Assembly: GCA_021832345.1 (NCBI GenBank)
Contig: JAKBKY010000003.1
Span: 1-64,000 of the forward strand
Direction: 5' to 3'
Length of the DNA: 64,000 nucleotides
DNA from: a bacterium
GTDB lineage: Bacteria > Vulcanimicrobiota > Vulcanimicrobiia > Vulcanimicrobiales > Vulcanimicrobiaceae
Positions 1 through 7,835 of this stretch are shown one piece after another. The stretch's first letter is position 1. Each line of letters begins with the position of its first letter. The position numbers and the translations under genes were made by a program. Under the pieces are notes generated by a model. That model had not been told where the DNA came from and ran no database searches. It saw only the letters and a program-made list of their open reading frames with translations.

Positions 1-1492
1 AGATCTTCTGCGCCGGCTTCCAGTAGTTCACATACGAGAGGATGAACGAGCCGATCCCGAGTGCCGCCGCAATCGCGTAATCCAGCGGCCAGCGCAACCC
101 CTTTAAACCTTCCGCAGGGTCATACCAACCGCGAGGACCACTCGGCGTCGCCTTCGGCACGTCAACGGCCTGCGCACGCACAACGGTCATGGGAAGGTCG
201 GCCGCGCCCAGATACAGGTAGCCCAAACCGAAGAAGATCGCAACGTTGGCGAAGGAGAGCGCCTGCGTGATGCCCGGCCACAGGTCCGACGGATTCACTC
301 CGGGTGTATGATTCGTCGCCACGGCCAGATACTGAAATGAATAGATGAGATTGAGCAGCAAAGTCACCGACAAGGCGGCTGCCGCCCACAGGTATCGGCG
401 TGCGAGTGGAATGCATGCGATAACGAAGAGAAACCCATCGAAGATGTAGCGTTCGTGCATTCGTGTCGCCAGGATAAAGAACCCAAGCAACGCGATCGCC
501 GAACTTTCGAGCAGCGCGCGCGAGGTACGCAACTGCAGGTAGCGCCAGAGCGCAAGCCCCGTCGAAGCTACGACCAGCAGTGTGCCCCACAGATACTGCG
601 GAAGCCCAAGAATGGGGATTGAATCCAACTGCCAGAACGGGCGCCATACCGTCCACAGATTGAACGCATTGACGGAGTTAAACGGGTAGACGTCTTTGCC
701 GTAGTTATATTGGCCGTACAACCAGCCGAGCACCGCGATCGGATTATGCGTGTCGGCAAACGGTGCCGACAGCACAATGACGACAAAGAGTGAAAGGAGC
801 GCACCGACCACCGTTGCTCCAAGACGCGCCGCTCGACGCCGCGGATCCACAAAGGCAAATGCAATGAAGAGCGGCAGCAACACCGTCGCCTGCGGCTTGA
901 TGAACAGCGAGTAGGCGAACGCCAGCCATGCCCCGACGATGAACCACGACGGGCGTTCCGCCTCCTCGTCATCGGAGCGCAACAACAGGTAGACGCCCAG
1001 TAACGCGAGACCCCCTGCGATCGAATCGACTTGCCCCCAAATCGCTGAAATGACGATCACGGCCGGGTTCAAAAGGTAGAAGGCGGCCACACCGAGCGCC
1101 CAGCGCTCGTCGGCAAAGCGACGCACCAGCGCGTAGAGAAGCCAGCCGACCAGCAAGTCCGCCAGAATCGCCGGCAGCTTGACGAGGTCACCTAAGATCG
1201 CAAAATTAGCCGGACTGCTCCGAAACAGATGCTCCCAGAGCGTGCCGATGACCGCCAGAACGTAGAAGTAGCCCGGCGGGTAATCGGCAAATCCGGCCTT
1301 TGCGTAGAACGTCGAAAAGGGATGCGTCGCTAGCGTCATCGCCCACGATTCGAAGGCCTGCACATCGTTCTTGAATCCCGGGTTGCCGATGACCGACAAG
1401 CGCAGGAGCAACCCCGCGACAATCAGCCCGCCGAGCACCAGGGTGGCACTGAGCGGGCGAGCGGACGTAGGAGCGTTCGCCTGTGACTTCAC
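1..1492 (-). CDS. GT-C type integral membrane glycosyltransferase (3' end outside window)
   Basis: Open from a GTG start at 1490-1492 through the window edge (about 497 codons visible), so the C-terminus is missing. A GGGAGG ribosome site lies just upstream of the GTG. The product is strongly hydrophobic with about ten membrane segments. Near the N-terminus it reads FKNDVQAFESWA and ADYPPGYFYVLA, followed by NPAVIVISAIWGQVDS, a pattern typical of GT39/GT87-like, polyprenyl-phosphate-sugar dependent mannosyl- or glucosyltransferases; later THRMHERYIF-like and YNYGKD segments also fit. It would transfer sugars on the outer face of the inner membrane. It is the last visible gene of the run starting at 5730 and follows the polyprenyl synthetase by 27 bp, so a lipid-linked sugar role is inferred. 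Exact substrate unknown. Confidence 0.75.
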   Translation of the reverse strand, partial: MKSQANAPTSARPLSATLVLGGLIVAGLLLRLSVIGNPGFKNDVQAFESWAMTLATHPFSTFYAKAGFADYPPGYFYVLAVIGTLWEHLFRSSPANFAILGDLVKLPAILADLLVGWLLYALVRRFADERWALGVAAFYLLNPAVIVISAIWGQVDSIAGGLALLGVYLLLRSDDEEAERPSWFIVGAWLAFAYSLFIKPQATVLLPLFIAFAFVDPRRRAARLGATVVGALLSLFVVIVLSAPFADTHNPIAVLGWLYGQYNYGKDVYPFNSVNAFNLWTVWRPFWQLDSIPILGLPQYLWGTLLVVASTGLALWRYLQLRTSRALLESSAIALLGFFILATRMHERYIFDGFLFVIACIPLARRYLWAAAALSVTLLLNLIYSFQYLAVATNHTPGVNPSDLWPGITQALSFANVAIFFGLGYLYLGAADLPMTVVRAQAVDVPKATPSGPRGWYDPAEGLKGLRWPLDYAIAAALGIGSFILSYVNYWKPAQKI

Positions 1493-1519
1493 GCGGACAG
1501 AGACCTCCCTCTAGACGGG

Positions 1520-2449
1520 TTATGAGACGGCGAGATCCAGTGATCCCAACAAGAACCGGCGCACGGGCACCGATTGCGCCGCTTCGACAGGACGCAAGTG
1601 TTCGCCGAGCGCACGTCGCGCGGCCTCTCGCGCGCCCATCTCTTCCAACGCTCCAACCACCCGGGCAACCGCCTCGTCGCCCAGCGGCTCTCGACGTGCA
1701 TAGGCGTCTTCGATCATCGAGCGCGCGGAGCAGGCCGGCTGGGCCAGTGCCCACGCGACGGGAAAACTCCACTTGCGTCGAGCGATATCCCCGGCAACGC
1801 CCTTGCCGGTTGCATCCGTCGACCCCCACACACCCAACAGATCGTCACGAATCTGAAACGCCATGCCGAACGCACGGCCGATCTCCTCGTAGGCGGCAAC
1901 GCTGCGCTCGTCAGCCCCGGCAGAGGCGGCGCCCAGAGCGCATGCCGCGCCGAAGAGCGACGCCGTCTTGGCCGCGATCATCCGTTCGTACGAGGCAAGG
2001 TCCACATGCACCGCGTCCTCAAACGAGAGATCCAAGGCTTGCCCGTCGCACATCACGCGATGAGCCTGGTGCAACGTGCCGATCATCCCGAGCACTTGTG
2101 CCGCATCGAGCTGGGAGACCGCTGCCGCCAGGGCGAGAAAACTGCGGGCGCAGAGGGCGTCGCCGGCATTGAGTGCCTGCGCGATGCCGTAGCGTGCCCA
2201 CAGCGTGGCTCGCCCATGGCGCAACTCGTCACGATCCTCGATGTCATCATGGATGAGCGAGTAGTTGTGAAGAATCTCAACCGCGACCGCCGCCGGGAGC
2301 GCTCGTTCCGGTGAGCCTCCTTCCGCCTCTGCTATCCGCAGGACGAGCTGCGGACGCAGCCGCTTCCCGCGACGGGTAGGCCCAAAGGCGCCGTAGCCAA
2401 AGTGGTAGGCAAGCAGTTGCGCCATCGGCGCCTCGTGGGCATCGGCCAA
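1520..2449 (-). CDS. Polyprenyl (geranylgeranyl-type) diphosphate synthase
   Basis: A 309-residue all-trans isoprenyl diphosphate synthase condensing isopentenyl diphosphate onto an allylic diphosphate. Both Asp-rich motifs are present: HDDIED near residue 67 (first DDxxD) and IRDDLLGVWG near residue 200 (second motif, DDxxG form). GKRLRPQLVL near residue 28 and GRATLW after the first motif are family hallmarks. TTG at 2447-2449 is the first usable start: the frame runs back to a stop near 2495 with no ATG, GTG or other TTG. The reading frame upstream of the TTG still looks like the family N-terminus (SFDRFEECLEAAV), so a non-canonical start inside the ispH tail is possible. Product chain length cannot be read from sequence. 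The neighbour ispH supplies its IPP/DMAPP substrate. Confidence 0.9.
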   Translation of the reverse strand: MADAHEAPMAQLLAYHFGYGAFGPTRRGKRLRPQLVLRIAEAEGGSPERALPAAVAVEILHNYSLIHDDIEDRDELRHGRATLWARYGIAQALNAGDALCARSFLALAAAVSQLDAAQVLGMIGTLHQAHRVMCDGQALDLSFEDAVHVDLASYERMIAAKTASLFGAACALGAASAGADERSVAAYEEIGRAFGMAFQIRDDLLGVWGSTDATGKGVAGDIARRKWSFPVAWALAQPACSARSMIEDAYARREPLGDEAVARVVGALEEMGAREAARRALGEHLRPVEAAQSVPVRRFLLGSLDLAVS

Positions 2450-2480
2450 GACGGCGGCTTCAAGGCACTCCTCAAAGCGA

Positions 2481-3323
2481 TCAAACGAGCTGACGGGTCA
2501 ACTCCTCCATCCGCCGCTCGACACCATCGACGAGCCAACCCGGCGTGGAAGCGCCGGACATGAGTCCGGCGACGCGCACACCTGCAAACCACTCGGGACG
2601 CAGATCCTGCGGTCCCTCGATATGGTAGGCCTTTGCCCCGTGACGCTCCGCGAGTTCGGCCAGATGCTTGGTGTTGGCGGAGGTCTTCCCGCCGACCACG
2701 ACCATGACCTCAACCTCCGTTGCCAGCCGTGAGGCTTCGCTTTGGCGGTTGTTGGTATCCGTGCAGATCGTGTTGACGGCGCGCACTTCGTAGTACTTCT
2801 GTGAGAGCGCCTTGACGATATCCGTAAACCGCTCGCGCGAATAGGTGGACTGGGCGACGACCCCAACCTTGCTTCCGCGCGGCAGCCGATCCACGTCCTC
2901 GACCGTCTCGATGCACCAGGCTTCGGGCACGTGACTGAGCGTACCGCGCACCTCGGGATGCTGCGGATCGCCGACGATGACGATCTTATAGCCATCCGAT
3001 TTGAGGCGCTCGGCCTGTACGTGAATTTTGGTGACCATCGGGCAGGTCGCATCGATGATCTCGAGCCCCTTTTCGGCGGCCTTCTCGAAGACCTCGACGG
3101 GCAGCCCGTGCGCGCGAACGAAGAGCGCCCCCGCCTCGACCTCGTCGATCGAATGGGCATTGCGCAAGCCGCGCTGCGCAAGCGAAGCGACCATCTGCGG
3201 ATTATGCACGACGTGGCCCAGCGTCGTGATGTCGTCACGCGCCGCGATAGCCTCTTCTGCCTTCTTCACCGTAATGGCCACCCCAAAACAGAACCCTTGA
3301 ACCTTAGCTTTCCGAATCTCCAC
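2481..3323 (-). CDS. ispH: 4-hydroxy-3-methylbut-2-enyl diphosphate reductase (IspH/LytB)
   Basis: Last enzyme of the MEP pathway, an Fe-S reductase that makes IPP and DMAPP. The three cluster cysteines are visible in GFCFGV (near the N-terminus), ATCPMVTKIH and NTICTDTNNRQ. Substrate-binding signatures HNPQMV, GDPQHPEVRGTLSH and GASTPGWLVDGV are also present. The GTG at 3321-3323 is preferred because it places the first cysteine motif about ten residues in, as in the family; a longer frame upstream runs into plsC. About 280 residues, a normal length. It overlaps the plsC end by 20 bp. The order cmk, plsC, ispH is seen in many bacteria and here feeds the following prenyl synthase. Confidence 0.96.
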   Translation of the reverse strand: MEIRKAKVQGFCFGVAITVKKAEEAIAARDDITTLGHVVHNPQMVASLAQRGLRNAHSIDEVEAGALFVRAHGLPVEVFEKAAEKGLEIIDATCPMVTKIHVQAERLKSDGYKIVIVGDPQHPEVRGTLSHVPEAWCIETVEDVDRLPRGSKVGVVAQSTYSRERFTDIVKALSQKYYEVRAVNTICTDTNNRQSEASRLATEVEVMVVVGGKTSANTKHLAELAERHGAKAYHIEGPQDLRPEWFAGVRVAGLMSGASTPGWLVDGVERRMEELTRQLV

Positions 3324-3930
3324 CGATGCTCCCAGCCAGCGCGTCAATCGCACCCATCACCTGCGCCGTGAAGTTCTCCAACTCGTCCCGAGTTGCTTTC
3401 CTCTCCCCTTGTAAGCGTATCGGCTCTCCAAAGGCGACCGTGATCCGGTGCAGGCGCAGCGCGCGATCGGTCCCGACCAGCACGGCCGGCACGACCGCAG
3501 CCCCGCTCATCGACGCCAGCAAGGCGACGCCCGCTCGAGCGGCCGCGGCACCGTCGCGGTTTCGCGTCCCCTCCGGGAAGATTCCGACGGCGCCGCCCGC
3601 GCGCAGCACCGCAACCGAACGCTTGATCGCCGCAATCGGGCTTGCGCGACGATCCACGGGATAGGCCCCAACGGCTCGGATCGTCGGCCCGAGCAGCGGG
3701 ATGTGGAAGAGTTCCTCCTTCGCCATATAGGCCAGCGGCCGCGGAACCGCTGCACCGAGAAGCATGGGATCGAGGTAGGAGCGATGGTTGGCGGCGACCA
3801 CCAGCGGGCCGTCGAGGGGGACATGCTCGGCGCCGACGACCCGAAACCGCCAGATGCGGGCGCCAAGGTTGATCAACCTGTGCGCCGCGGCGTAGAGCGG
3901 AACGGCTTGGCGCAGGAGACGAGTGCTCAC
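3304..3930 (-). CDS. plsC: 1-acyl-sn-glycerol-3-phosphate acyltransferase (PlsC family)
   Basis: Acylates lysophosphatidate to phosphatidate at the inner membrane, a phospholipid-synthesis step. The family block I motif NHRSYLD (NHxxxxD catalytic dyad) and the block III motif FPEGTRNRDG are both intact, in a protein of about 208 residues, the usual size. The GTG start at 3928-3930 overlaps the cmk stop by 4 bp, indicating translational coupling; the frame is open much further upstream but only through cmk. It sits between cmk and ispH as in many genomes. An alternative is acylation of another lipid alcohol made in this cluster, such as a glycolipid, but housekeeping PlsC is the simplest reading. 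Confidence 0.93.
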   Translation of the reverse strand: MSTRLLRQAVPLYAAAHRLINLGARIWRFRVVGAEHVPLDGPLVVAANHRSYLDPMLLGAAVPRPLAYMAKEELFHIPLLGPTIRAVGAYPVDRRASPIAAIKRSVAVLRAGGAVGIFPEGTRNRDGAAAARAGVALLASMSGAAVVPAVLVGTDRALRLHRITVAFGEPIRLQGERKATRDELENFTAQVMGAIDALAGSIGGDSES

Positions 3931-4616
3931 AAGCGCGCCTCGGGGACGAAGGCGCAGATAGCATCGACCACCTGCTCTGCATCGAGCGCGCTCGAATCGA
4001 GGATCAGCGCATCGTCCGCCGGCACCAGCGGCGAGACGCGGCGCGTACGGTCGAGCCGGTCGCGCTCCTCGATCTCCTCCCGCAGCCGATGCACGCTGAT
4101 GTCGACGCCGGCCGCCGCCAGTTGCCCGCGCCGCCGCGACACGCGCGCGTCCACGCTCGCGGTGAGAAAGATCTTCAGCGGCGCCTGCGGCAACACCACC
4201 GTGCCGATATCGCGCCCCGCCATCACCACGGCAGCGCAGCCGGCGATGCGCCGCTGCTCCTGCACCAGAGCCGCTCGCACGCGTGGATGCGCTGCAACGG
4301 TCGAGACGATCGCCGTCACCGCGTTGCTCTGCAGGGTCGCTTCGTCGCACTCCTGCGCGCCGGCGAAGATCCGAAACCCCATCGGGGCCGCCGGCTCAAG
4401 ACGCACGTCGATGCGATAGAGACCGCACAGGCGCAGCAACGCGTCTTCGTTGTCGACATCGGTACGCGTCTGCAGCGCAAGCACCGCGAGCGCGCGATAC
4501 ATCGCGCCCGTGTCAAGATACAGAATGCCCAGGCGCTTGGCCAAACGGCGCGCAACGGTGGTCTTCCCCGAGGCAGCGGGGCCGTCGATGGCGATCTGCA
4601 AGGCAACGGCGGTCAC
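3927..4616 (-). CDS. cmk: Cytidylate kinase
   Basis: Phosphorylates CMP/dCMP with ATP in pyrimidine salvage. The Walker A motif IDGPAASGKTT begins about residue 9 and is followed by LYLDTGAMYRA, the NMP-binding signature of bacterial Cmk; GRDIGTVVLP and the RRRGQ/RTRRVSPL arginines also fit. About 229 residues, the standard single-domain form. The GTG at 4614-4616 is chosen because it starts eight residues before the P-loop core; upstream codons belong to the glycosyltransferase, which stops 16 bp away. Start is 4-bp coupled to plsC downstream. Confidence 0.96.
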   Translation of the reverse strand: MTAVALQIAIDGPAASGKTTVARRLAKRLGILYLDTGAMYRALAVLALQTRTDVDNEDALLRLCGLYRIDVRLEPAAPMGFRIFAGAQECDEATLQSNAVTAIVSTVAAHPRVRAALVQEQRRIAGCAAVVMAGRDIGTVVLPQAPLKIFLTASVDARVSRRRGQLAAAGVDISVHRLREEIEERDRLDRTRRVSPLVPADDALILDSSALDAEQVVDAICAFVPEARL

Positions 4617-4632
4617 GGCGCGGGCCTTTCGC

Positions 4633-5730
4633 TTAGCGGAGCGCGCGGCCCCGCCAGCGGATCCTCCCGCGCTTGCGATCGACGATAGCGATGAGCGCCG
4701 CCGCCGCCGCAAGCAGCCCCGTGAGCGGCGCCAGCACGATGCCCCACGACGATTGGCGCATGCGCACGGCCAACACCGCGCGCGCCGCCAACACGGCACT
4801 GACACCCACCAGCCCCGCCGTCATCCCCATAGCCGCGAAAACGAACGGCGCAACGAACGCCGCGCCCTGCCAGAGAGCCACGGCGATACACCCAACCGGC
4901 CCCACGCCGAAGACCAGCGAGCGCCCGTACCCCCACAGGTTCGCAGTGAGCGACCCATAGCCGCGCACGCTGCCGATCCCGGCCGCCGACGCCAGCGCAA
5001 TGCGCGTGCCGCAACGCTTGAGGGCACGCGCCAGATCGAGGTCCTCGACGGGATGCACGAGCGCCGCATGCCCACCGGATCGCAGGTAGGCTTGCCGCGA
5101 GATCAAGAACATCTGGCCGTTCCCGGCGGCAAACCGCGGATCGGTTCCCCGGGCGATGCGCATGGGGAGTACCTGTGTGAGGAAGAGCGTCACGGTCGGC
5201 GAAAGCAAGAGCGACCAGAGCGTCGGCGTCGCCACGCGCGGCCACGCGCTGACCGCACCGACCCGGCGCTTGCGCGCGAAGGCAATCAACGCGCCCACCG
5301 CACCGGCTTCTAAGCGGACATCGGCATCGACGAAGAGCAACCACTCGGCGATCGGCGGCACCGCAGCGATGGCCTGGCCCAGCGCCCGTGCTTTTGGCGA
5401 AGGATGAACGCAACTGGGCACCGGCACGGTAACGACGTGCATCTTTTCGACGGTGTCGCAGACCGTTGCCAGAATCGCCGGCGTCGCGTCCTGCGATCCG
5501 TCCTGCGCAACGATCAACCGCGCAATGCCCGGCACCGCGAGCGTCGTCCGCAGAAACTCTGCGGCATTGGATTCCTCATCGCGCATCGCCACGTAGAGGT
5601 CGACCGACTCGCCGCTCTCCGGGGCCGGATGCAGATAGACGAACTCACCAAGGTTGGAGAGTTCGACGAGGAAGCCTATCACCGCGAGCGACGCGCAACA
5701 CCACGCAAGAATCAGCATCAGCAGACGCAC
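4633..5730 (-). CDS. Membrane-anchored family 2 glycosyltransferase
   Basis: A GT2-fold enzyme of about 365 residues with one N-terminal membrane helix, a cytoplasmic catalytic domain and two or three C-terminal helices. Visible catalytic features are the DxD-type metal site in LLFVDADVRLE (near residue 135), the donor site DGSQDATP, and the acceptor-region GNGQMFLISRQAY and VEDLDLA. This architecture resembles CrtQ-like and other lipid glycosyltransferases, but the acceptor cannot be read. It is the first gene of the minus-strand run leading to prenyl synthase and a GT-C enzyme. Starts GTG (5728-5730) or TTG (5731-5733) are adjacent; neither has a good Shine-Dalgarno sequence, so the message may be leaderless. 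Confidence 0.8.
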   Translation of the reverse strand: MRLLMLILAWCCASLAVIGFLVELSNLGEFVYLHPAPESGESVDLYVAMRDEESNAAEFLRTTLAVPGIARLIVAQDGSQDATPAILATVCDTVEKMHVVTVPVPSCVHPSPKARALGQAIAAVPPIAEWLLFVDADVRLEAGAVGALIAFARKRRVGAVSAWPRVATPTLWSLLLSPTVTLFLTQVLPMRIARGTDPRFAAGNGQMFLISRQAYLRSGGHAALVHPVEDLDLARALKRCGTRIALASAAGIGSVRGYGSLTANLWGYGRSLVFGVGPVGCIAVALWQGAAFVAPFVFAAMGMTAGLVGVSAVLAARAVLAVRMRQSSWGIVLAPLTGLLAAAAALIAIVDRKRGRIRWRGRALR

Positions 5731-6252
5731 CAACGGGAGGTTAGACCTTTACTGCACGTAACGACCATGAGCGCTTAGATGCGCCGCGTCGATAGCCGGC
5801 ACCCGGTCATCCTTGCAACAATCGCATAGAAGCCGGATGCCCAATGATTCCTGCGTTCATGCTGTCGGCAGGGCCGGCGTAGCGACACGAAGACGAATCG
5901 ATCCGTGGCCAATCCTCTCGGGGCCGAAGGCAGTTGCATACACCGGGTTCAGTTCGCCTTCGAGCGCCCGTGGCCCGCATATCCTCCAAGCCGCGTCGAA
6001 GCCATGGCCGCACGACCGAAGAGCAACGACGAAGCAGCCGAAGAGATCACCCAAGCCGGAGCTGCCGGTGCGCAGGCCCCGGACCAGCCGCAAACCTGGT
6101 CTCACGACGCAATCGCGGCTTCACCCTTGATGAGTGAATCCGATTTCAGAACGCGCCGGCACACACGACAGATCCTCGCCCGTATAGGCTTGCCGAGCAT
6201 TGTAAACCGTGTTACAACATGCCGATGTTTTCTAGTAACGGGAGAGAATCAT
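5731..6252. other. Intergenic stretch without a convincing gene
   Basis: About 520 bp between the glycosyltransferase start and the TnpB element. The plus-strand frame from about 6001 to 6270 (starting MAARPKSNDEAAEEI) has protein-like composition but no recognisable domain, and its stop falls inside the element's terminal repeat, so it might be a gene whose 3' end was replaced by the insertion. A hairpin with arms GACCAG and CTGGTC lies at 6082-6101. The promoter of the minus-strand run must be near 5740-5800, but I cannot assign boxes. No tRNA is seen. Confidence 0.4.
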
Positions 6253-6390
6253 TTCGTTGTGTGTGCCTAGGCCGCGCATCGTGCGCGTCCACCGGCGTCC
6301 TCGGCCGGGATTAGCTCACTCGTGAGCGCCAACTGCGCTCGTCCCCGGATCACCAGCGCGGCGTTCACGTCGGCGTGGCAGGTGAAGCCA
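6233..6390 (-). ncRNA. Predicted omega/right-end RNA region of TnpB
   Basis: TnpB nucleases use an RNA derived from the 3' end of their own gene plus the element's right end, with the guide read from flanking DNA. Given the right end at 6253, the guide would be the reverse complement of about 6233-6252, starting ATGATTCTCTCCCG. The 5' limit of the RNA is not visible; roughly 100-150 nt is assumed from the family. The position rests on family knowledge plus the observed boundary; no secondary-structure prediction was run. Confidence 0.4.
6253..6278 (-). repeat. Right-end terminal repeat of the TnpB element (copy 1)
   Basis: 26 bp identical to 50653-50678, containing the palindrome GCCTAGGC and the tnpB stop codon. 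In tnpB orientation the shared sequence ends with ACACAACGAA, after which the two flanks diverge immediately; this marks the right-end cleavage point. Confidence 0.8.
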
Positions 6391-7511
6391 CACGCAACGC
6401 AACGAAAGCGCCTTCTCCGGCGACTCTCGCGCGCAATCGTGCCGCATCTGCTGCACTCCTGCGACGAGAATCTCGGGTCTACCAGCACCACTCGCCGAGC
6501 AGCCTCTTCCGCTTTCTCGGCAATCAATTGGTGCAAGAGACCAAATCCCGCGTCGAGGATGACGCGATTGAGGCCCGCCTTGGCCGCGACGTTGCGGCCG
6601 GGCTGCTCGGCGGTGCCCTTGGCGCTGCGGGTCATATTCCGCAACCGCAATGCTTCCAAGCCGATCACGTCGGCGTTGTTGACGATGTCTCGTGCGACCT
6701 TGTGCGCATAGTCGCGCCGGGCGTTGGCCTCGCGCTCCTTGGCGCGGGCCAACCGCTTGACGGCCGCGATGCGCTTGGGATCACGCTTGTTCACGCAGCG
6801 CCGTCCGCGCCCGGTGCCGACATAGAGGCTCGCGGCGGCGAGGTCACGCTGCAGGCGAGTTATGGCGGCACGGCGCTTCTCGCCAACCGCAAGGTTGGCA
6901 ATCAGCACACCGTCGCTCGTGGCCGCCAAGACGTGAACGCCCCGATCGATGCCGAGGATTGCCCTCGTTGCGGGCAAGGGCTGGACGGCGCGCTCGCACT
7001 CGAAACAAGCGTACCAGCGAGCGTTGCGCTCGACCAGCCAGGCTCGGCCGTACTCCGGCACGGCGCGGCCTTTGCGTAGCCGCAACGTCCCGACGCCCGG
7101 TATCGTCACGCGCTGCTGCGCCGCGTCGAACTTGAGCGCCCGGTCGCCGTGCGGGAACGTGATCTGGTGCCAGCGGTCCCGCGCCTTGAACCGCGGAAAG
7201 CCCGGCACCTCACCACGCTTGCAGCGCCGAAAGAACGCCTGCATGGCGAGATCGAGCCGATGCAGGACCGCGTCCTCGCACTCGCGGTAGACCGCCGTCA
7301 GGCGCGTATCCAGCCGATGAATCGGCTTACGCAGCGCCGTCAACTCGGCCTCCTGCATCTTGGCCGAGACCTTCACGCCGCGCAGGCGATAGGCGTCGCG
7401 GCGCTCTTGCAGCGCGGCATTATAGAGTTCGCGCGTGACGTCGAGCATGAAGCGCAGCGCTGCCTGTTGGCGCTGGCTCGGATAGAGCCGGACTCGCTCG
7501 ATGCGCTTCAC
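6267..7511 (-). CDS. tnpB: RNA-guided nuclease TnpB (IS605 family)
   Basis: 414 residues, the normal TnpB size. The N-terminal helix-turn-helix-like region (VKRIERVRLYPSQRQQAALR) is followed by a RuvC domain whose three acidic residues are all present: D189 in ILGIDRGVH, E286 in VIGLEALRL and D381 in CHADVNAAL. The zinc-ribbon is intact: C353/C356 in CSRCG and C371/C374 in CVACG. The enzyme should therefore be catalytically competent. It cuts DNA next to a short target motif under right-end RNA guidance and helps retain the element. The GTG at 7509-7511 is chosen because family homology begins exactly there; the frame is open to 7688 through the left-end repeat. Confidence 0.93.
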   Translation of the reverse strand: MKRIERVRLYPSQRQQAALRFMLDVTRELYNAALQERRDAYRLRGVKVSAKMQEAELTALRKPIHRLDTRLTAVYRECEDAVLHRLDLAMQAFFRRCKRGEVPGFPRFKARDRWHQITFPHGDRALKFDAAQQRVTIPGVGTLRLRKGRAVPEYGRAWLVERNARWYACFECERAVQPLPATRAILGIDRGVHVLAATSDGVLIANLAVGEKRRAAITRLQRDLAAASLYVGTGRGRRCVNKRDPKRIAAVKRLARAKEREANARRDYAHKVARDIVNNADVIGLEALRLRNMTRSAKGTAEQPGRNVAAKAGLNRVILDAGFGLLHQLIAEKAEEAARRVVLVDPRFSSQECSRCGTIARESRRRRRFRCVACGFTCHADVNAALVIRGRAQLALTSELIPAEDAGGRARCAA

Positions 7512-7639
7512 GGGAGTGAGCCTACCGCGGTCGAGTGACAGATGCCTGGCACACAACGCATGGATCGAGCCGCCGTTCGTGCTTTCCATGCGCCGCGAGA
7601 CCGACATCGCTTCGCAGGGCACCACCGCGCCGAAAGAGG

Positions 7640-7684
7640 TCGGCGCTCGCGGCGGGGTCGTTCGCATCCTACTCACTACCAAGG
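7640..7684 (-). repeat. Left-end terminal repeat of the TnpB element (copy 1)
   Basis: 45 bp matching 52010-52054 with a single mismatch (7666 versus 52036). In tnpB orientation the repeat opens CCTTGGTAGTGAGTAGG and the DNA outside differs between copies, so the left end, or the left end plus its fixed target motif, lies at about 7684. Confidence 0.8.
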
Positions 7685-7721
7685 ACAAGAGCCGGTGGGG
7701 CTATGTCTTTCGTTTCGGGCA

Positions 7722-7736
7722 TTTGGAAATTCCAAA
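7722..7736. promoter_or_regulatory. Palindrome upstream of radA, operator-like
   Basis: TTTGGAA and TTCCAAA arms around one central base, in the otherwise gene-free stretch between the TnpB element's left end and radA. The position about 100 bp before the radA start suits an operator. It does not match the classic LexA boxes I know, so no regulator is named. Confidence 0.3.
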
Positions 7737-7835
7737 ATCAGACTTCGAGATAATCGCGACCAGTATGCTGGACGGCGCCGCGTCAAGCGCGCCGAGCGCG
7801 AGGCCCGGCCCGGCACCGTAGCCAACGAAGGAGGC

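Larger units (their letters stand above)
6253..7684 (-). mobile_element. IS605-family type element carrying TnpB (no TnpA)
   Basis: The boundaries come from internal comparison: 26 bp at 6253-6278 and 45 bp at 7640-7684 recur at 50653-50678 and 52010-52054 in the same order, orientation and spacing. Outside these blocks the flanks differ completely, as expected for transposon ends. The only gene inside is tnpB on the minus strand. There is no TnpA transposase, so movement would need one in trans. The ends are not inverted repeats of each other, which fits IS200/IS605 elements. A subterminal hairpin with arms CCGGC and GCCGG lies just inside the right end (about 6293-6309). Confidence 0.8.

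Noticed and set aside
6082-6101. Hairpin GACCAG/CTGGTC considered as part of a tRNA or small RNA
   Set aside because: No acceptor, D or T arms around it; isolated 6-bp stem.
7542-7835. N-terminal extension of radA into the mobile element
   Set aside because: No homology before the zinc finger; the GTG at 7836 has an excellent ribosome site.
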